Assembly (NCBI RefSeq): GCF_001417815.1
Contig: NZ_BCFK01000044.1
Location: 1 to 33,467, forward strand
Source of the DNA: Bifidobacterium aesculapii
Lineage (GTDB): Bacteria; Actinomycetota; Actinomycetes; Actinomycetales; Bifidobacteriaceae
Length of the DNA: 33,467 nucleotides
Reading direction: 5' to 3'
Part shown: in pieces, positions 17,076-25,261 of the stretch
Position numbering within the stretch: the stretch's first letter is position 1
Layout: each line of letters begins with the position of its first letter
Notes under the pieces: generated by a model
What the model was told of the DNA's origin: nothing
Seen by the model: the letters and a program-made list of their open reading frames with translations, nothing else
The model's database searches: none
Program-made: the position numbers and the translations under genes

Positions 17076-17840
17076 ATGCTGATGGCAGTCGATATCGGCA
17101 ACACGAACATCGTGATCGGTTTTCTCGAGGACGGGCGCATCGTCGGCTCGTACCGCATCACCACGAAGGCCGCGCACACGTCGGACGAATACGGTCTGAT
17201 GATCACGCAGTACCTCGCCCTGAGCGGGTATACGGCCAAGGACGTCGAGGACGTGATCGTCTGCTCGGTGGTACCGAAGGTCATGTACTCGTTCCGCTCG
17301 TCGATCATCAAGTTCCTCGGGTTGGAGCCGATGGTGGTCGGCCCCGGCATCAAGACCGGCATGAACATCCGGCTCGACGATCCGAAGACGCTCGGCTCCG
17401 ACTGCATCGCCGACTGCGCGGGCGCCTACTACACGTATGGAGGGCCGATCCTGGTGGCGGATTTCGGCACGGCGACGACGTTCAACTACGTGGACGGCAC
17501 CGGCACCATCGTCTCCGGGTTCATCACGACGGGCATCCGCACCGGCGCCGAGGCGCTGTGGGGGCAGACGGCGCAACTGCCGGAGGTGGAAATCACCCGT
17601 CCGAGGTCGATTCTCGCGACGAACACGCGCACGGCCATGCAGGCGGGCCTGTACTACACGTTCCTCGGCGGCATCGAACGCACCATCGTGCAGTTCCGCA
17701 AGGAGATCGACGAGCCGTTCCGGGTGGTCGCGACCGGTGGCCTGAGCCGCATCTTCAAGAACGACACGGACCTCATCGACATCTACGATCCCGACCTCAT
17801 CTTCAAGGGCATGGCGTACATCCACTCGCGCAACATGTGA
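17076..17840 (+). CDS. coaX: Type III pantothenate kinase
   Basis: Phosphorylates pantothenate, the first step of coenzyme A synthesis. The 254-residue ASKHA-fold protein has the phosphate loop DIGNTN at 6-11, the GSD motif with Asp109 as probable catalytic base, DFGTATTF at 129-136, and a C-terminal ATGGL adenosine-loop motif. Type III enzymes need a monovalent cation and are not inhibited by CoA, unlike CoaA. The ATG at 17076 has AAGGAG nine bases upstream; the next in-frame ATG, at 17082, is too far from it. The stop is only 17 bases from the converging stop of the neighbouring binding-protein gene, so the transcripts may overlap. Confidence 0.95.
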   Translation: MLMAVDIGNTNIVIGFLEDGRIVGSYRITTKAAHTSDEYGLMITQYLALSGYTAKDVEDVIVCSVVPKVMYSFRSSIIKFLGLEPMVVGPGIKTGMNIRLDDPKTLGSDCIADCAGAYYTYGGPILVADFGTATTFNYVDGTGTIVSGFITTGIRTGAEALWGQTAQLPEVEITRPRSILATNTRTAMQAGLYYTFLGGIERTIVQFRKEIDEPFRVVATGGLSRIFKNDTDLIDIYDPDLIFKGMAYIHSRNM

Positions 17841-17857
17841 GCGCGGCCCGCCCCGGC

Positions 17858-19279
17858 TCAGCGTATCGTGAAGCCCTGGTTGCCGCCGTACTCGCGCAGG
17901 TCGGCCTGCCAGTCGCCGATGCCGCGGCGCAGCGTCACCTTGGCGCCGGGATCGTCGAACGGCTCGAGCGGATCGCCGTTCTCGTCCGTCATGCCGGCCT
18001 GGACCTCGCGCTGCCGGCGCAGGTACGACTGCCATTCGCTCGCCCACCGGTACGATTTGCCGACGGTCGTGCGGAAGTCGCTACGCGCGTACACCTCGAA
18101 CGGCAGGTACTGGTATCCGACGGACACGTTCTCCGCGGCGTCGGCGAGCACACGGTTGAACTGCTGCCCGCCGAAGTACGGGATGTCGACGCCGTTCTCG
18201 CCGCGCACGGTGGTCTTGTCGAGGAACTCCTCGCTGGACAGTGTGGCGAGGTCCGCGGGGAACGATCCGCCGTCGACTCGCGCCTCGATGCCGTCCCTAT
18301 CGTGCGTGACGAAATCGACGAACCGGTATGCGGCGCGTGGTTTGCGCGTCGACTGGAGCACGGCCATCGCCGAACCGCCGTTCTCCGCGTTGGTGGGGCG
18401 GCCGTCGGGGGTGGGCATCGGCGCGACGCGCCACAATCCGGCCGCGCCGAGCACGTCGCTCAGCAGCATGGACGGCATCCAGGCGCCCGAGAACACGGAG
18501 GCGACGGCGCCGGTGCCGAGCGCCTGCTTCCAACTGTCCGACCATGTGGCGTGTCGGGTGTCGATGAGCCCCTCGTCGATCATCTTCTGCCAGAATGCGG
18601 TGAACCTGCGCGTGCCCTCGTCGCCGGTGAGATCCACGGTGACGGTCTTGCCGTCCGGGGTGGTGTGGAACGGCTGGCCGCCGGCGAGCCAGATCATCGC
18701 CGCGTAGAAGCTGGCGTCGCCCGCGTCGGCGGCGATGTAGACGCCGATCTCCTTGAGTTTCTTCGCGGCCTCGTAGTAGTCGTCCCAGGTGCGGATGGCG
18801 GAGGCGTCGACGCCCACCTGGTCGAACACGGATTTGTTGTAGAAGAACGCCATCGGACCGGAGTCCATCGGCAGGCCGTAGATGCGCCCGGCGAGCTGGA
18901 CGCTCGACCACGTGCCGGGCGTGTAGAAATTCACGTAGTCGGCGCCCACGTAGTCGGATATGTCGAGCAGCTGGCCGGATACGGCGTATTGGAGCAACGC
19001 GAAGTATTCGATCTGCGCCACGTCGGGCATGCCGTAGCCGTCCTGGATGGCGGTGTTGAGGTTCTCGTAGCCGGAGATGTCCTTCAGGTCGACGACGACG
19101 TCCGGGTTGGCGCGTTCGAAGCGCTCCACGACTTCGCCCATGCTCGGTTCCCAGCTCCACACGATGATGTGCGTGCGCGTGTCAGCTGCGGAACCGCAGG
19201 CGGCGGTGGCTACGATGGCGAGCGAGGCGCACATGGCCGCGGCGGCATGTCTGATCCGTGCGAACAATCGTGATGCCAT
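17858..19279 (-). CDS. Lone ABC sugar-binding lipoprotein with C-terminal insertion
   Basis: A solute-binding lipoprotein of 473 residues in the family 1 (MalE-like) group, acting outside the cell membrane. The signal ends in the lipobox TAAC with Cys28. It is a close paralogue of the next gene (19467-20810): both share segments such as GLPMDSGPMAFFYNK, TWDDYYEAAKK, WLAGGQPF, SGAWMP/TGAWMP and NAENGGS. It differs by about 34 extra residues near the C-terminus (roughly 411-457), rich in charged residues. No permease is adjacent. The ATG at 19279 has AAGGAG eight bases upstream; the open frame beyond it lacks a signal sequence. The ligand is unknown; galacto-oligosaccharides are a guess from the neighbourhood. 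It may use permeases encoded nearby or elsewhere. Confidence 0.88.
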   Translation of the reverse strand: MASRLFARIRHAAAAMCASLAIVATAACGSAADTRTHIIVWSWEPSMGEVVERFERANPDVVVDLKDISGYENLNTAIQDGYGMPDVAQIEYFALLQYAVSGQLLDISDYVGADYVNFYTPGTWSSVQLAGRIYGLPMDSGPMAFFYNKSVFDQVGVDASAIRTWDDYYEAAKKLKEIGVYIAADAGDASFYAAMIWLAGGQPFHTTPDGKTVTVDLTGDEGTRRFTAFWQKMIDEGLIDTRHATWSDSWKQALGTGAVASVFSGAWMPSMLLSDVLGAAGLWRVAPMPTPDGRPTNAENGGSAMAVLQSTRKPRAAYRFVDFVTHDRDGIEARVDGGSFPADLATLSSEEFLDKTTVRGENGVDIPYFGGQQFNRVLADAAENVSVGYQYLPFEVYARSDFRTTVGKSYRWASEWQSYLRRQREVQAGMTDENGDPLEPFDDPGAKVTLRRGIGDWQADLREYGGNQGFTIR

Positions 19280-19399
19280 ATGTCCCGCTCCTTGCCGTCT
19301 TGTCGTTTCCCCGGCGTCGGCGTGCCGCTTCCGGGCGCGGCCGGGCGCCGTCGTGACCAGTGTACACACCGCACCCTTGCGCGATGGCGCTTCCGATAC

Positions 19400-19437
19400 G
19401 GGAAAGCCCCGCCGACGGTGGTCGACGGGGCTTTCCC
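19400..19437 (-). terminator. Terminator between the two lone binding-protein genes
   Basis: GGGAAAGCCCCG and CGGGGCTTTCCC form a perfect 12-bp stem around a 14-base loop that can add three inner pairs. It starts 29 bases after the stop of the 19467-20810 gene, so the downstream paralogue probably has its own promoter or depends on read-through. Confidence 0.75.
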
Positions 19438-19466
19438 GGAGGGGTGAACATGCGCTTGGGGAAAGG

Positions 19467-20810
19467 TCACTTCACGGTGAAGCCCTGATCCTTGCCGTAG
19501 TCCTGCAGCGCCTTCTGCCAGGCGGCGACGCCGTCGCTCAGCTTCTGGTCGCCGGTGTAGGACTTGCCGACGTAGTCGCCGAAGATGGTGCGGGCCTTGA
19601 CCTCGTAGGGCAGGAACTGGTAGTCGGTGGAGACGTTCTCGGCCGCCTGGGCGAGAACCTCGTTGTACTTCTGGCCGCCGAAGTAGTCGACGTCCTCGCC
19701 ATCGGAGTTCTTGACGGTGGTGGCGTTCTTGAAGGAGTCGGACTCCATGGAGGCCTTGTCCGCCGGGAAGGCGCCGCCGGCCACACGGGTGGCCACGCCG
19801 TCGCCGTGGTTCGCGTACTCGATGAACTTGTACGCGGCGTCGGCCTTGGTGGAAGACTTCAGCACGGCGAGCGAGGAGCCGCCGTTCTCGGCGTTGGTGG
19901 CGGAGCCGTCGGCGGTGGGCATCTGGGTGACGCGCCACTTGCCGGCGCCCGCGGCGGCGGAGTTGGCCAGGTTGGCGGGCATCCAGGCGCCGGTGAGCAG
20001 GGAGGCGATGGTGCCGTCGGTCATGCCCTTGAACCAGTCCTCGGACCAGCCGGTGGTCTTGGTGTCGAGCAGGCCTTCGTCAAGCAGCTTCTGCCAGAAC
20101 TCGTCGAACGACTTGACCTTCTCGTCGCCGGTGAGGTTTATGGTCACCTCGGAGCCGTCGGAGGAGGTCTTGAACGGCTGACCGCCGGCGAGCCAGGTCA
20201 TCGAATCGTAGAAGCCGGCGTCGCCGGTGTCGGAGGTGATGTAGTAGTTGTCGCCGAGGGCGTGGATCTTCTTGGCGGCCTCGTAGTAGTCGTCCCAGGT
20301 CTTGATCTGTTCGGCGTCGACGCCGGCCTTGTCGAAGACCTCCTTGTTGTAGAAGAAGGCCATCGGGCCGGAATCCATCGGCAGGCCGTACACCTTGCCG
20401 GCGAACTGCACGGAGGCCCACGGGCCGGGGGTGTAGAAGTCCTCATAGCCGGAGGTCTTGTCGGTGATGTCGAGCAGGTTGCCCTTGATCGCGTACTGCG
20501 GGAGGGCGTAGTATTCGACCTGCGCGACGTCCGGGGCGCCGGAGCCGGCCTCGATGGCGTTGTCGAGCTGCGTGTATTCCTTGGTGTTGGTGCCGACGTT
20601 CTTGAGGTTGACCTTGATGCCGGTCTCCTTCTCGAAGTCCTTGGCGACCTGGGTCAGCGTGGGCTCCCATGCCCACACGGTGATTTCCTTGGCGTCCTTC
20701 TCCTGTGCCGGCTGCGAGTTGTTGCTGTCGGAACCGCAGGCCGCGACGCTGGCGAGCATCGCGATCGCACCGGTCAGCGCGATGGCCTTCTTGGCGTTGG
20801 TGAACTTCAT
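19467..20810 (-). CDS. Lone ABC sugar-binding lipoprotein
   Basis: A family 1 solute-binding lipoprotein of 447 residues. The signal peptide ends in the lipobox SVAAC with Cys25. The binding-protein core includes VWAWEPT, GLPMDSGPMAFFYNK (near 140) and TWDDYYEAAKK (about 168-178). Its nearest relative in the window is the 17858-19279 gene; GalC (29637-30986) is a more distant paralogue with the same DDYYEAAKK segment. There is no permease or ATPase gene beside it. The ATG at 20810 has AAGGAG ten bases upstream. Its upstream region holds two inverted copies of TGGTTGCGATAACA around a TATACT box, so it is probably controlled by a LacI-type regulator other than GalR. Ligand unknown. Confidence 0.9.
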   Translation of the reverse strand: MKFTNAKKAIALTGAIAMLASVAACGSDSNNSQPAQEKDAKEITVWAWEPTLTQVAKDFEKETGIKVNLKNVGTNTKEYTQLDNAIEAGSGAPDVAQVEYYALPQYAIKGNLLDITDKTSGYEDFYTPGPWASVQFAGKVYGLPMDSGPMAFFYNKEVFDKAGVDAEQIKTWDDYYEAAKKIHALGDNYYITSDTGDAGFYDSMTWLAGGQPFKTSSDGSEVTINLTGDEKVKSFDEFWQKLLDEGLLDTKTTGWSEDWFKGMTDGTIASLLTGAWMPANLANSAAAGAGKWRVTQMPTADGSATNAENGGSSLAVLKSSTKADAAYKFIEYANHGDGVATRVAGGAFPADKASMESDSFKNATTVKNSDGEDVDYFGGQKYNEVLAQAAENVSTDYQFLPYEVKARTIFGDYVGKSYTGDQKLSDGVAAWQKALQDYGKDQGFTVK

Positions 20811-20943
20811 CGTCCTTGTGCTCCTTCCCTCCAGCCGTCCATGCCGACTGAAGATTTGCTTTTCCTACCGTTCCCATCGGTACCGGAGTCATGTCGTTGA
20901 CCCCGCTGCGGGAACCGGCCTACCTCGTCTGGTGTCCCGTTGA

Positions 20944-20957
20944 TGGTTGCGATAACA
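20944..20957 (-). promoter_or_regulatory. Operator-like site, proximal copy
   Basis: TGGTTGCGATAACA has the imperfect dyad and central CG of a LacI-family operator. An exact inverted copy lies at 20999-21012. This copy covers the expected transcription start of the 19467-20810 gene. Confidence 0.55.
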
Positions 20958-20960
20958 TCA

Positions 20961-20966
20961 AGTATA
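20961..20966 (-). promoter_or_regulatory. -10 box of the lone binding-protein gene
   Basis: TATACT on the minus strand lies between the two inverted operator-like sites. The hexamer 17 bases upstream (CATGCA) is a poor -35, so an activator or unusual promoter is possible. The predicted leader is about 145 bases. Confidence 0.45.
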
Positions 20967-20998
20967 CATAGAACCGTCTTCCATGCATGCTCTCGGCG

Positions 20999-21012
20999 TG
21001 TTATCGCAACCA
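20999..21012 (-). promoter_or_regulatory. Operator-like site, distal copy
   Basis: TGTTATCGCAACCA on the plus strand is the exact reverse complement of the site at 20944-20957, 55 bases away measured centre to centre. The pair brackets the promoter, an arrangement suited to looping by a tetrameric repressor. Confidence 0.55.
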
Positions 21013-21059
21013 CAATATGGGGACGAACCTCACGCAACATAAGGAGACGCATCAAGGGC

Positions 21060-21112
21060 GGCAGCATGGCACCGGTTCCACCAGTTTCCGCGGAAACCGG
21101 CACCATGCCGCC
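21060..21112 (-). terminator. galA: Long terminator hairpin after galA
   Basis: An 18-bp stem (21060-21077 with 21095-21112; three G-U wobbles in the galA RNA) encloses a 17-base loop that contains its own TTTCCGCGGAAA palindrome. It lies 34 bases after the galA stop. Together with the promoter and operator sites at 20944-21012, it accounts for most of the 336-base gap between galA and the next gene. Confidence 0.7.
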
Positions 21113-21146
21113 ACTCAGTGAGCCGGAACGCCCTGGGGCGTCCGCA

Positions 21147-23834
21147 TCACCTCAAGCCCCTCCGGCGGCGGATGGCGAGCGCCACGCCGCCGAACGCGGC
21201 CGCGAGCGCGACGGCGGCCACCGCGGCGACGGCGGAACCGGTGGCGGCGATGCCGCCGCCGTTCGCCGCGTCCGCCTGCGGCTTGCCGTCCGTCCCGCCA
21301 TCGGTCTTGCCGTCCGGCGTGGTCGCACCGTCGCCGGAGCCGTCGGAACCGGAATCACCGGAGCCGCCGTCCTTCGCCGTGACCTTCACCGTGTACGTTT
21401 CGGCGAGGCTCGGGTCGCTGGCGAGCGAGACGGTGACCTTCGCCGCATCGGCGGGCGCGGAGAAGTCGTAGTCGAGCGTGTACTGGCCGGCGGCGAGTTC
21501 GACGCTGCCGGAACCGGCCTCGTAGTTGCCGGTGACGGTCAGGTCGTCGGCCTTGATCGTGTCGCCGACCGTGTATGCGGTCTTCTTCGGCGTGACGGAG
21601 ATGCTGACGAATGTCTTGGCCTCGAGCCCCTCGAGGGCGTCGGCGAGAAGCTTCGTCACCTGTGTGACGTCGTTGTTGGTGTAGGTGCTGCCGGCGAGCA
21701 GGACATGCGCCGCGTCGATCGCGTCGTCGAGCCTGCCGAGCGATTCGGCGGTGTAGCCGTCGCGCTCGACCTTCTCGGCCTTGGCGAGTTCCATTTCGAG
21801 CGTATCGGTGTCCGGCTTGTCGGCCGTCTTCGTGTCACGCGTGAGCGTGACCTCGTCGACGCTGCCCCAGTCGCCGGCGCCGAGATCGCCGCGTATGGTC
21901 ACGGTCACGGTGCCGTCGTCGCCGACGGTGACAGGCACGGATGCGGTGTCCCACACCTTCCAGCCGTTGAGTCCGATCTCGTCCGATTTCGTGGCGTCGC
22001 CGGTTTTCGCGTTCAACGTGAGTTTGTTGACGCCGGAGGTGCCGCCGACGAGCGCGCCCTGGCCTTTCGCGGTGAGCGTGTACGCGCCGGGCTTGAGTCC
22101 GGTGACGGTCTGTTCGGCGGTGAAGGCGTACGCCTTGTCCGCCCAGAAGCCGAGCGCCCACGTGCCGGCGGAGGCGCTGTTCTTGTCGGATTTGATGGAG
22201 GCGCCGCTGCCGGTGACGCTCCAGCCGGCGTTCGCGCCGTCCTCGAAGCCGCCGTTGACGATATGGTTCTCCGGCGGCGCCGCGGTCACGGTGATGACGG
22301 CTTTGGCGGTGTGGCCGGCGGGCGTGACGCCTGTGACCGTGTAGGTGCCGGCGCCGCGGATCCAGTCGAGCGCCCCGGAGCGCCACGTGACGGTTTCGGT
22401 TTCGTCGACGCCGTCCTTGTAGCGTGCGGTCACCTCGCTCGGCAGCTTCTTCCTGATGGCGTCGATGGGATCCTCGTCGCCTGCCTCGATGGCGATGTCG
22501 TCGATGCCGGTGAACACATGGTCGGCGACGGCGCCGGTGTGCAGGTAGGCGAAGGTCTTCAGCGAGGGCAGGGCCGTGCCGTCGAATGTGAACAGCGCCT
22601 GGTTGTCCACGCCGGAGCCGCCCCACTTCTTGCCCGCGTCGTTCGGATCGTATTCGCCGGCCGCCTGCGTGGCCCAGCCCGCGCCGTGCTTCTCCCACAG
22701 GGCGACGAGGTCGGCGTTGCCGCGTCCGCCCTGGCCGACGGGCAGCCACGCCGGCTCCCAGTAGAACATGCCGAGGCCGTCGTTCTCGCCGTCGCCGTCG
22801 TTGTCGCCGACTTTGTTCACGGCTTCGGCGACGTAGCGCAGCGCGTCGGCCTGGCCCTGGGCGCTGACGTCGAACTTCACGTCGGCGGAGTTCACGTTCT
22901 TCGCGGTGATCGTGTTGGAGTCGTCGTCGCCGTCCTCGAGCGTGTACGCCCATGAGGTTTCGGCGACCATCACGTCCTTGCCGTAGGTGGCGGCGACGTC
23001 CTTGAGCTGGCGGGTGAGGTTGTCTGCGGTGCCGTGCCAGAACGGGTAGTAGGAGCTGGCGAACACGTCGTAGTCGACCTTGTGGCTGTCGAGCTGCTTC
23101 GCGTAGCCGGCGTAGGTGTTGCGTTCCGGGTTGGTGAAGTGGATGGCGACCTTCGCGTCCGGCAGCGTTTCGCGTACGGCCTTGGAGCCGGCGGAGAACA
23201 CCTTGCACATGCCGTCCCAGCCGGTCACGCCCGCGATCTTCGCGGTGGTCTCGTTGCCGATCTGCACCATGCCGACGTCCACGCCGGCGTTCTTGAATTC
23301 CGTGAGCGTCTTTCTGGTGTAGTCGTATACGGCCTGCGCGGTCTTGCCCGCGTCGCCTTCGAAGGATTTCCACGCCTTGGGCGCCTGCTGCTTGCTGGGA
23401 TCTGCCCAGAAGTCGGAGTAGTGGAAGTCGACGAGCACCTTGAGTCCGGCGGCCGTGGCGCGTTTCGCCATGACCAGCGCGCGTTCGGCGTTCACGTTGC
23501 CGCCGCCGTAGCCTTGGCCGTCGGCGGTGAACGGATCGTTCCACACGCGCAGACGCACGTAGTTCACGCCGCTTTCCTTGAGCAGCGCGAAGAGGTCCTC
23601 AACCTTCCCTTCCTCGTTCTTGAACGTGACGCCGCTTTCCTCCAACGACAGCATGGAGGAGACGTCCGCACCTCCGATGAAGTCGTCGGCCAGCCCGTCG
23701 ATCGCCTTGACGTTGATGTCCGCTTTCACAGGGCCGTCGGCCGCGTTGGCGGTGGCGACGGCGCCGCCCGCGCATAACGTGAGCGCCGCCACCGTGGCGG
23801 CGACCGCACGTCGCCATGCTGTTGGCTGATGCAT
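21147..23834 (-). CDS. galA: Secreted GH53 endo-beta-1,4-galactanase, cell-wall anchored
   Basis: Cuts beta-1,4-galactan, as in pectin side chains, outside the cell. The 895-residue protein starts with a signal peptide (cleavage likely after ANA, 29-31). The GH53 domain covers about 45-420 with acid/base Glu195 in QIGNE and nucleophile Glu292 in VAETSW. Next come a bacterial Ig-like Big_4 segment (about 460-515), a galactan-binding-like carbohydrate module starting with the HIVNGGFEDG segment (about 520-665), a helical FIVAR-like segment (about 680-736), another Ig-like domain (about 745-823), and a Gly/Asp/Ser-rich linker. The end is IAATG (862-866), a hydrophobic helix and an RRRR tail: a sortase signal in form, though not LPXTG. 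The ATG at 23834 has AAGGAG 11-13 bases upstream. It has its own promoter with GalR-type operators. Confidence 0.93.
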   Translation of the reverse strand: MHQPTAWRRAVAATVAALTLCAGGAVATANAADGPVKADINVKAIDGLADDFIGGADVSSMLSLEESGVTFKNEEGKVEDLFALLKESGVNYVRLRVWNDPFTADGQGYGGGNVNAERALVMAKRATAAGLKVLVDFHYSDFWADPSKQQAPKAWKSFEGDAGKTAQAVYDYTRKTLTEFKNAGVDVGMVQIGNETTAKIAGVTGWDGMCKVFSAGSKAVRETLPDAKVAIHFTNPERNTYAGYAKQLDSHKVDYDVFASSYYPFWHGTADNLTRQLKDVAATYGKDVMVAETSWAYTLEDGDDDSNTITAKNVNSADVKFDVSAQGQADALRYVAEAVNKVGDNDGDGENDGLGMFYWEPAWLPVGQGGRGNADLVALWEKHGAGWATQAAGEYDPNDAGKKWGGSGVDNQALFTFDGTALPSLKTFAYLHTGAVADHVFTGIDDIAIEAGDEDPIDAIRKKLPSEVTARYKDGVDETETVTWRSGALDWIRGAGTYTVTGVTPAGHTAKAVITVTAAPPENHIVNGGFEDGANAGWSVTGSGASIKSDKNSASAGTWALGFWADKAYAFTAEQTVTGLKPGAYTLTAKGQGALVGGTSGVNKLTLNAKTGDATKSDEIGLNGWKVWDTASVPVTVGDDGTVTVTIRGDLGAGDWGSVDEVTLTRDTKTADKPDTDTLEMELAKAEKVERDGYTAESLGRLDDAIDAAHVLLAGSTYTNNDVTQVTKLLADALEGLEAKTFVSISVTPKKTAYTVGDTIKADDLTVTGNYEAGSGSVELAAGQYTLDYDFSAPADAAKVTVSLASDPSLAETYTVKVTAKDGGSGDSGSDGSGDGATTPDGKTDGGTDGKPQADAANGGGIAATGSAVAAVAAVALAAAFGGVALAIRRRRGLR

Positions 23835-23982
23835 GTCCGTTGTCTCTCCTTCGATGTTCCGATAAGACGGATGCCAGATGCCGGGCGACAAGTGCCAAGT
23901 GCCACGGGAATCCTCGTTGAAGAACCCGGTGAAGCACCCGAAACGCCCGATATGACGGGTCCACAGTTGCTGCACTTCCATT

Positions 23983-23998
23983 GGTACAACTGTGTACC
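23983..23998 (-). promoter_or_regulatory. GalR-type operator at galA, proximal
   Basis: GGTACAACTGTGTACC is a near-perfect 16-bp palindrome (GGTACA and TGTACC arms). It covers about +2 to +17 of the predicted galA transcript, and the same palindrome occurs at galC (31104-31119). Confidence 0.75.
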
Positions 23999-24006
23999 TA
24001 CAGAGT

Positions 24007-24035
24007 AGCCTAGCATCGATCCCGCTTTTGGTCAA
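24007..24035 (-). promoter_or_regulatory. galA: galA promoter
   Basis: On the minus strand, -35 TTGACC (24035-24030) and -10 TAGGCT (24012-24007) are separated by exactly 17 bases. The start site would be near 24000, giving a leader of about 165 bases. The promoter is bracketed by operators, so repression by GalR is likely. Confidence 0.65.
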
Positions 24036-24045
24036 CCGCTGTACC
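24030..24045 (-). promoter_or_regulatory. GalR-type operator at galA, distal and degenerate
   Basis: GGTCAACCGCTGTACC keeps the outer arms of the palindrome (GGT and ACC) but has three mismatched pairs. It overlaps the galA -35 box, 47 bases from the proximal site centre to centre. A weak auxiliary site is the likely reading. Confidence 0.45.
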
Positions 24046-24063
24046 AGCGGCATATATCCGCCA

Positions 24064-24092
24064 CTCGCCCCATACGCCGGTTCAGGGGCGAG
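24064..24092 (-). terminator. galR: Terminator after galR
   Basis: CTCGCCCC and GGGGCGAG form a perfect 8-bp stem with a 13-base loop, beginning four bases after the galR stop. It separates the galCDEGR transcript from the galA promoter. Confidence 0.6.
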
Positions 24093-24096
24093 ACGA

Positions 24097-25152
24097 TTAC
24101 CGGGTTGTATCGCGGGCGATGACGTCCGTCTCGCAGGTCAGCAGCTCGGGGCGGACGATGGATCCGTCGATGCGGCCGAGGATGCGGCCGACGGCGGTGG
24201 GCGCGGTCCAGTCAAGCCGGGAGTCCATCGTGGTCAGGGGCGTCTGCAGGTAGGCGTCCTCCTCGATGTTGTCGAAGCCGATGACCTGCACGTCACCCGG
24301 CACATCGAGCCCGGAGGCGCGCAGCGCGGTGAGCGCGCCGATGGCCAGCTGGTCGTTCAGGGCCACCACCCCATCGAACGGCACGGCCGAGTCGATGATC
24401 CGCTGCATGACGCGCGCGCCCGCGCCAATCGTCCAGTCCTGATCGGTGGCGCCCACCAGACGGGGATCCGGATGCATGCCGCGGCGAAGGCTCTCCTCGA
24501 TCACGCCGCGCAGACGCAGCTGCGCGTTGCCCTCCACCGCCCCGAGCAGCTTCTCCTCGTCATACGCGCCGCGCGCGCCGACCACGGCGAGCCGCGTGAC
24601 GCCACGGTCGTACAGGTAGCCGGCGGCGCGCGCGGCGGCGCCCACGTCGTCGGGGGTCACATGGTCGGCCCTGCCCCATGTCGTGCGCGCTCCGACCACG
24701 ACGAGCGGAAAATCGACGTCGAGGTCGTCGGGGGCGATGTCCTCGACCTCGCTCATCGATAGGATCATGCCGTCGGAGACGGTGGAGTTGAAGTTCTCGA
24801 GCAGGTTGCGCGCGCCCTTCGCGGAACCCTCCGCGTACGTGGTGACGTACACGGAGTAGTCGAGCCGGCGGGCCGCGTCGATCACGCGGTTGGCGAGTTC
24901 GGCAAGGTAGGGCGGGGTGAGCGAGGGCACGGCGAGCGTGATGAACCCGGTGTGGTCGCGGTTGAGGTTGCGCGCGGCCACGTTCACCCGGTAGCCGAGA
25001 TCCTTGATGACGGTTTCGACGCGTTCGCGTGTGGCCTGGCTCATACGCCCGTTGCCGTTGATCACGTTCGACGCGGTCTTGAGCGAGACCCCGGCCTCCT
25101 GCGCCACATCACGCAACGTGACGCGTCTCTTCGCCGGTTTCATCTCGCCCAT
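24097..25152 (-). CDS. galR: LacI-family regulator of the galactan genes
   Basis: The 351-residue product has the N-terminal LacI helix-turn-helix (about 11-32, VTLRDVAQEAGVSLKTASNV), a hinge helix around 56-65 (VNVAARNLNR) and a periplasmic-binding-protein-like effector domain ending in the usual VIGFDNIEE and LTTMD segments. It probably represses galC and galA in the absence of galactan-derived sugar; its predicted sites are the 16-bp palindromes at those promoters. The ATG at 25152 has AAGGAG nine bases upstream. It lies 109 bases after galG on the same strand. A weak GCGTGCGC/GCGCACGC hairpin (25203-25232) in that gap may reduce its transcription relative to galG. The effector is unknown; family precedent suggests galactose or galactobiose. 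Confidence 0.9.
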   Translation of the reverse strand: MGEMKPAKRRVTLRDVAQEAGVSLKTASNVINGNGRMSQATRERVETVIKDLGYRVNVAARNLNRDHTGFITLAVPSLTPPYLAELANRVIDAARRLDYSVYVTTYAEGSAKGARNLLENFNSTVSDGMILSMSEVEDIAPDDLDVDFPLVVVGARTTWGRADHVTPDDVGAAARAAGYLYDRGVTRLAVVGARGAYDEEKLLGAVEGNAQLRLRGVIEESLRRGMHPDPRLVGATDQDWTIGAGARVMQRIIDSAVPFDGVVALNDQLAIGALTALRASGLDVPGDVQVIGFDNIEEDAYLQTPLTTMDSRLDWTAPTAVGRILGRIDGSIVRPELLTCETDVIARDTTR

Positions 25153-25261
25153 GTCCGTCAACTCCTTGTCATGTCTGCGTTTCGTCGCCATTCTACCCGC
25201 TTGCGTGCGCGCGGCATACGCCCGGCGCACGCTCGGCGGGAGTCCAGCGCACCGTCCGCGC

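Noticed and set aside
19360..19367. GTGTACAC as a GalR site before the 17858-19279 gene
   Set aside because: The half-sites are arranged with the wrong centre (GTGTACAC rather than GTACAC-NN-GTGTAC), so it does not match the operator layout at galC and galA.
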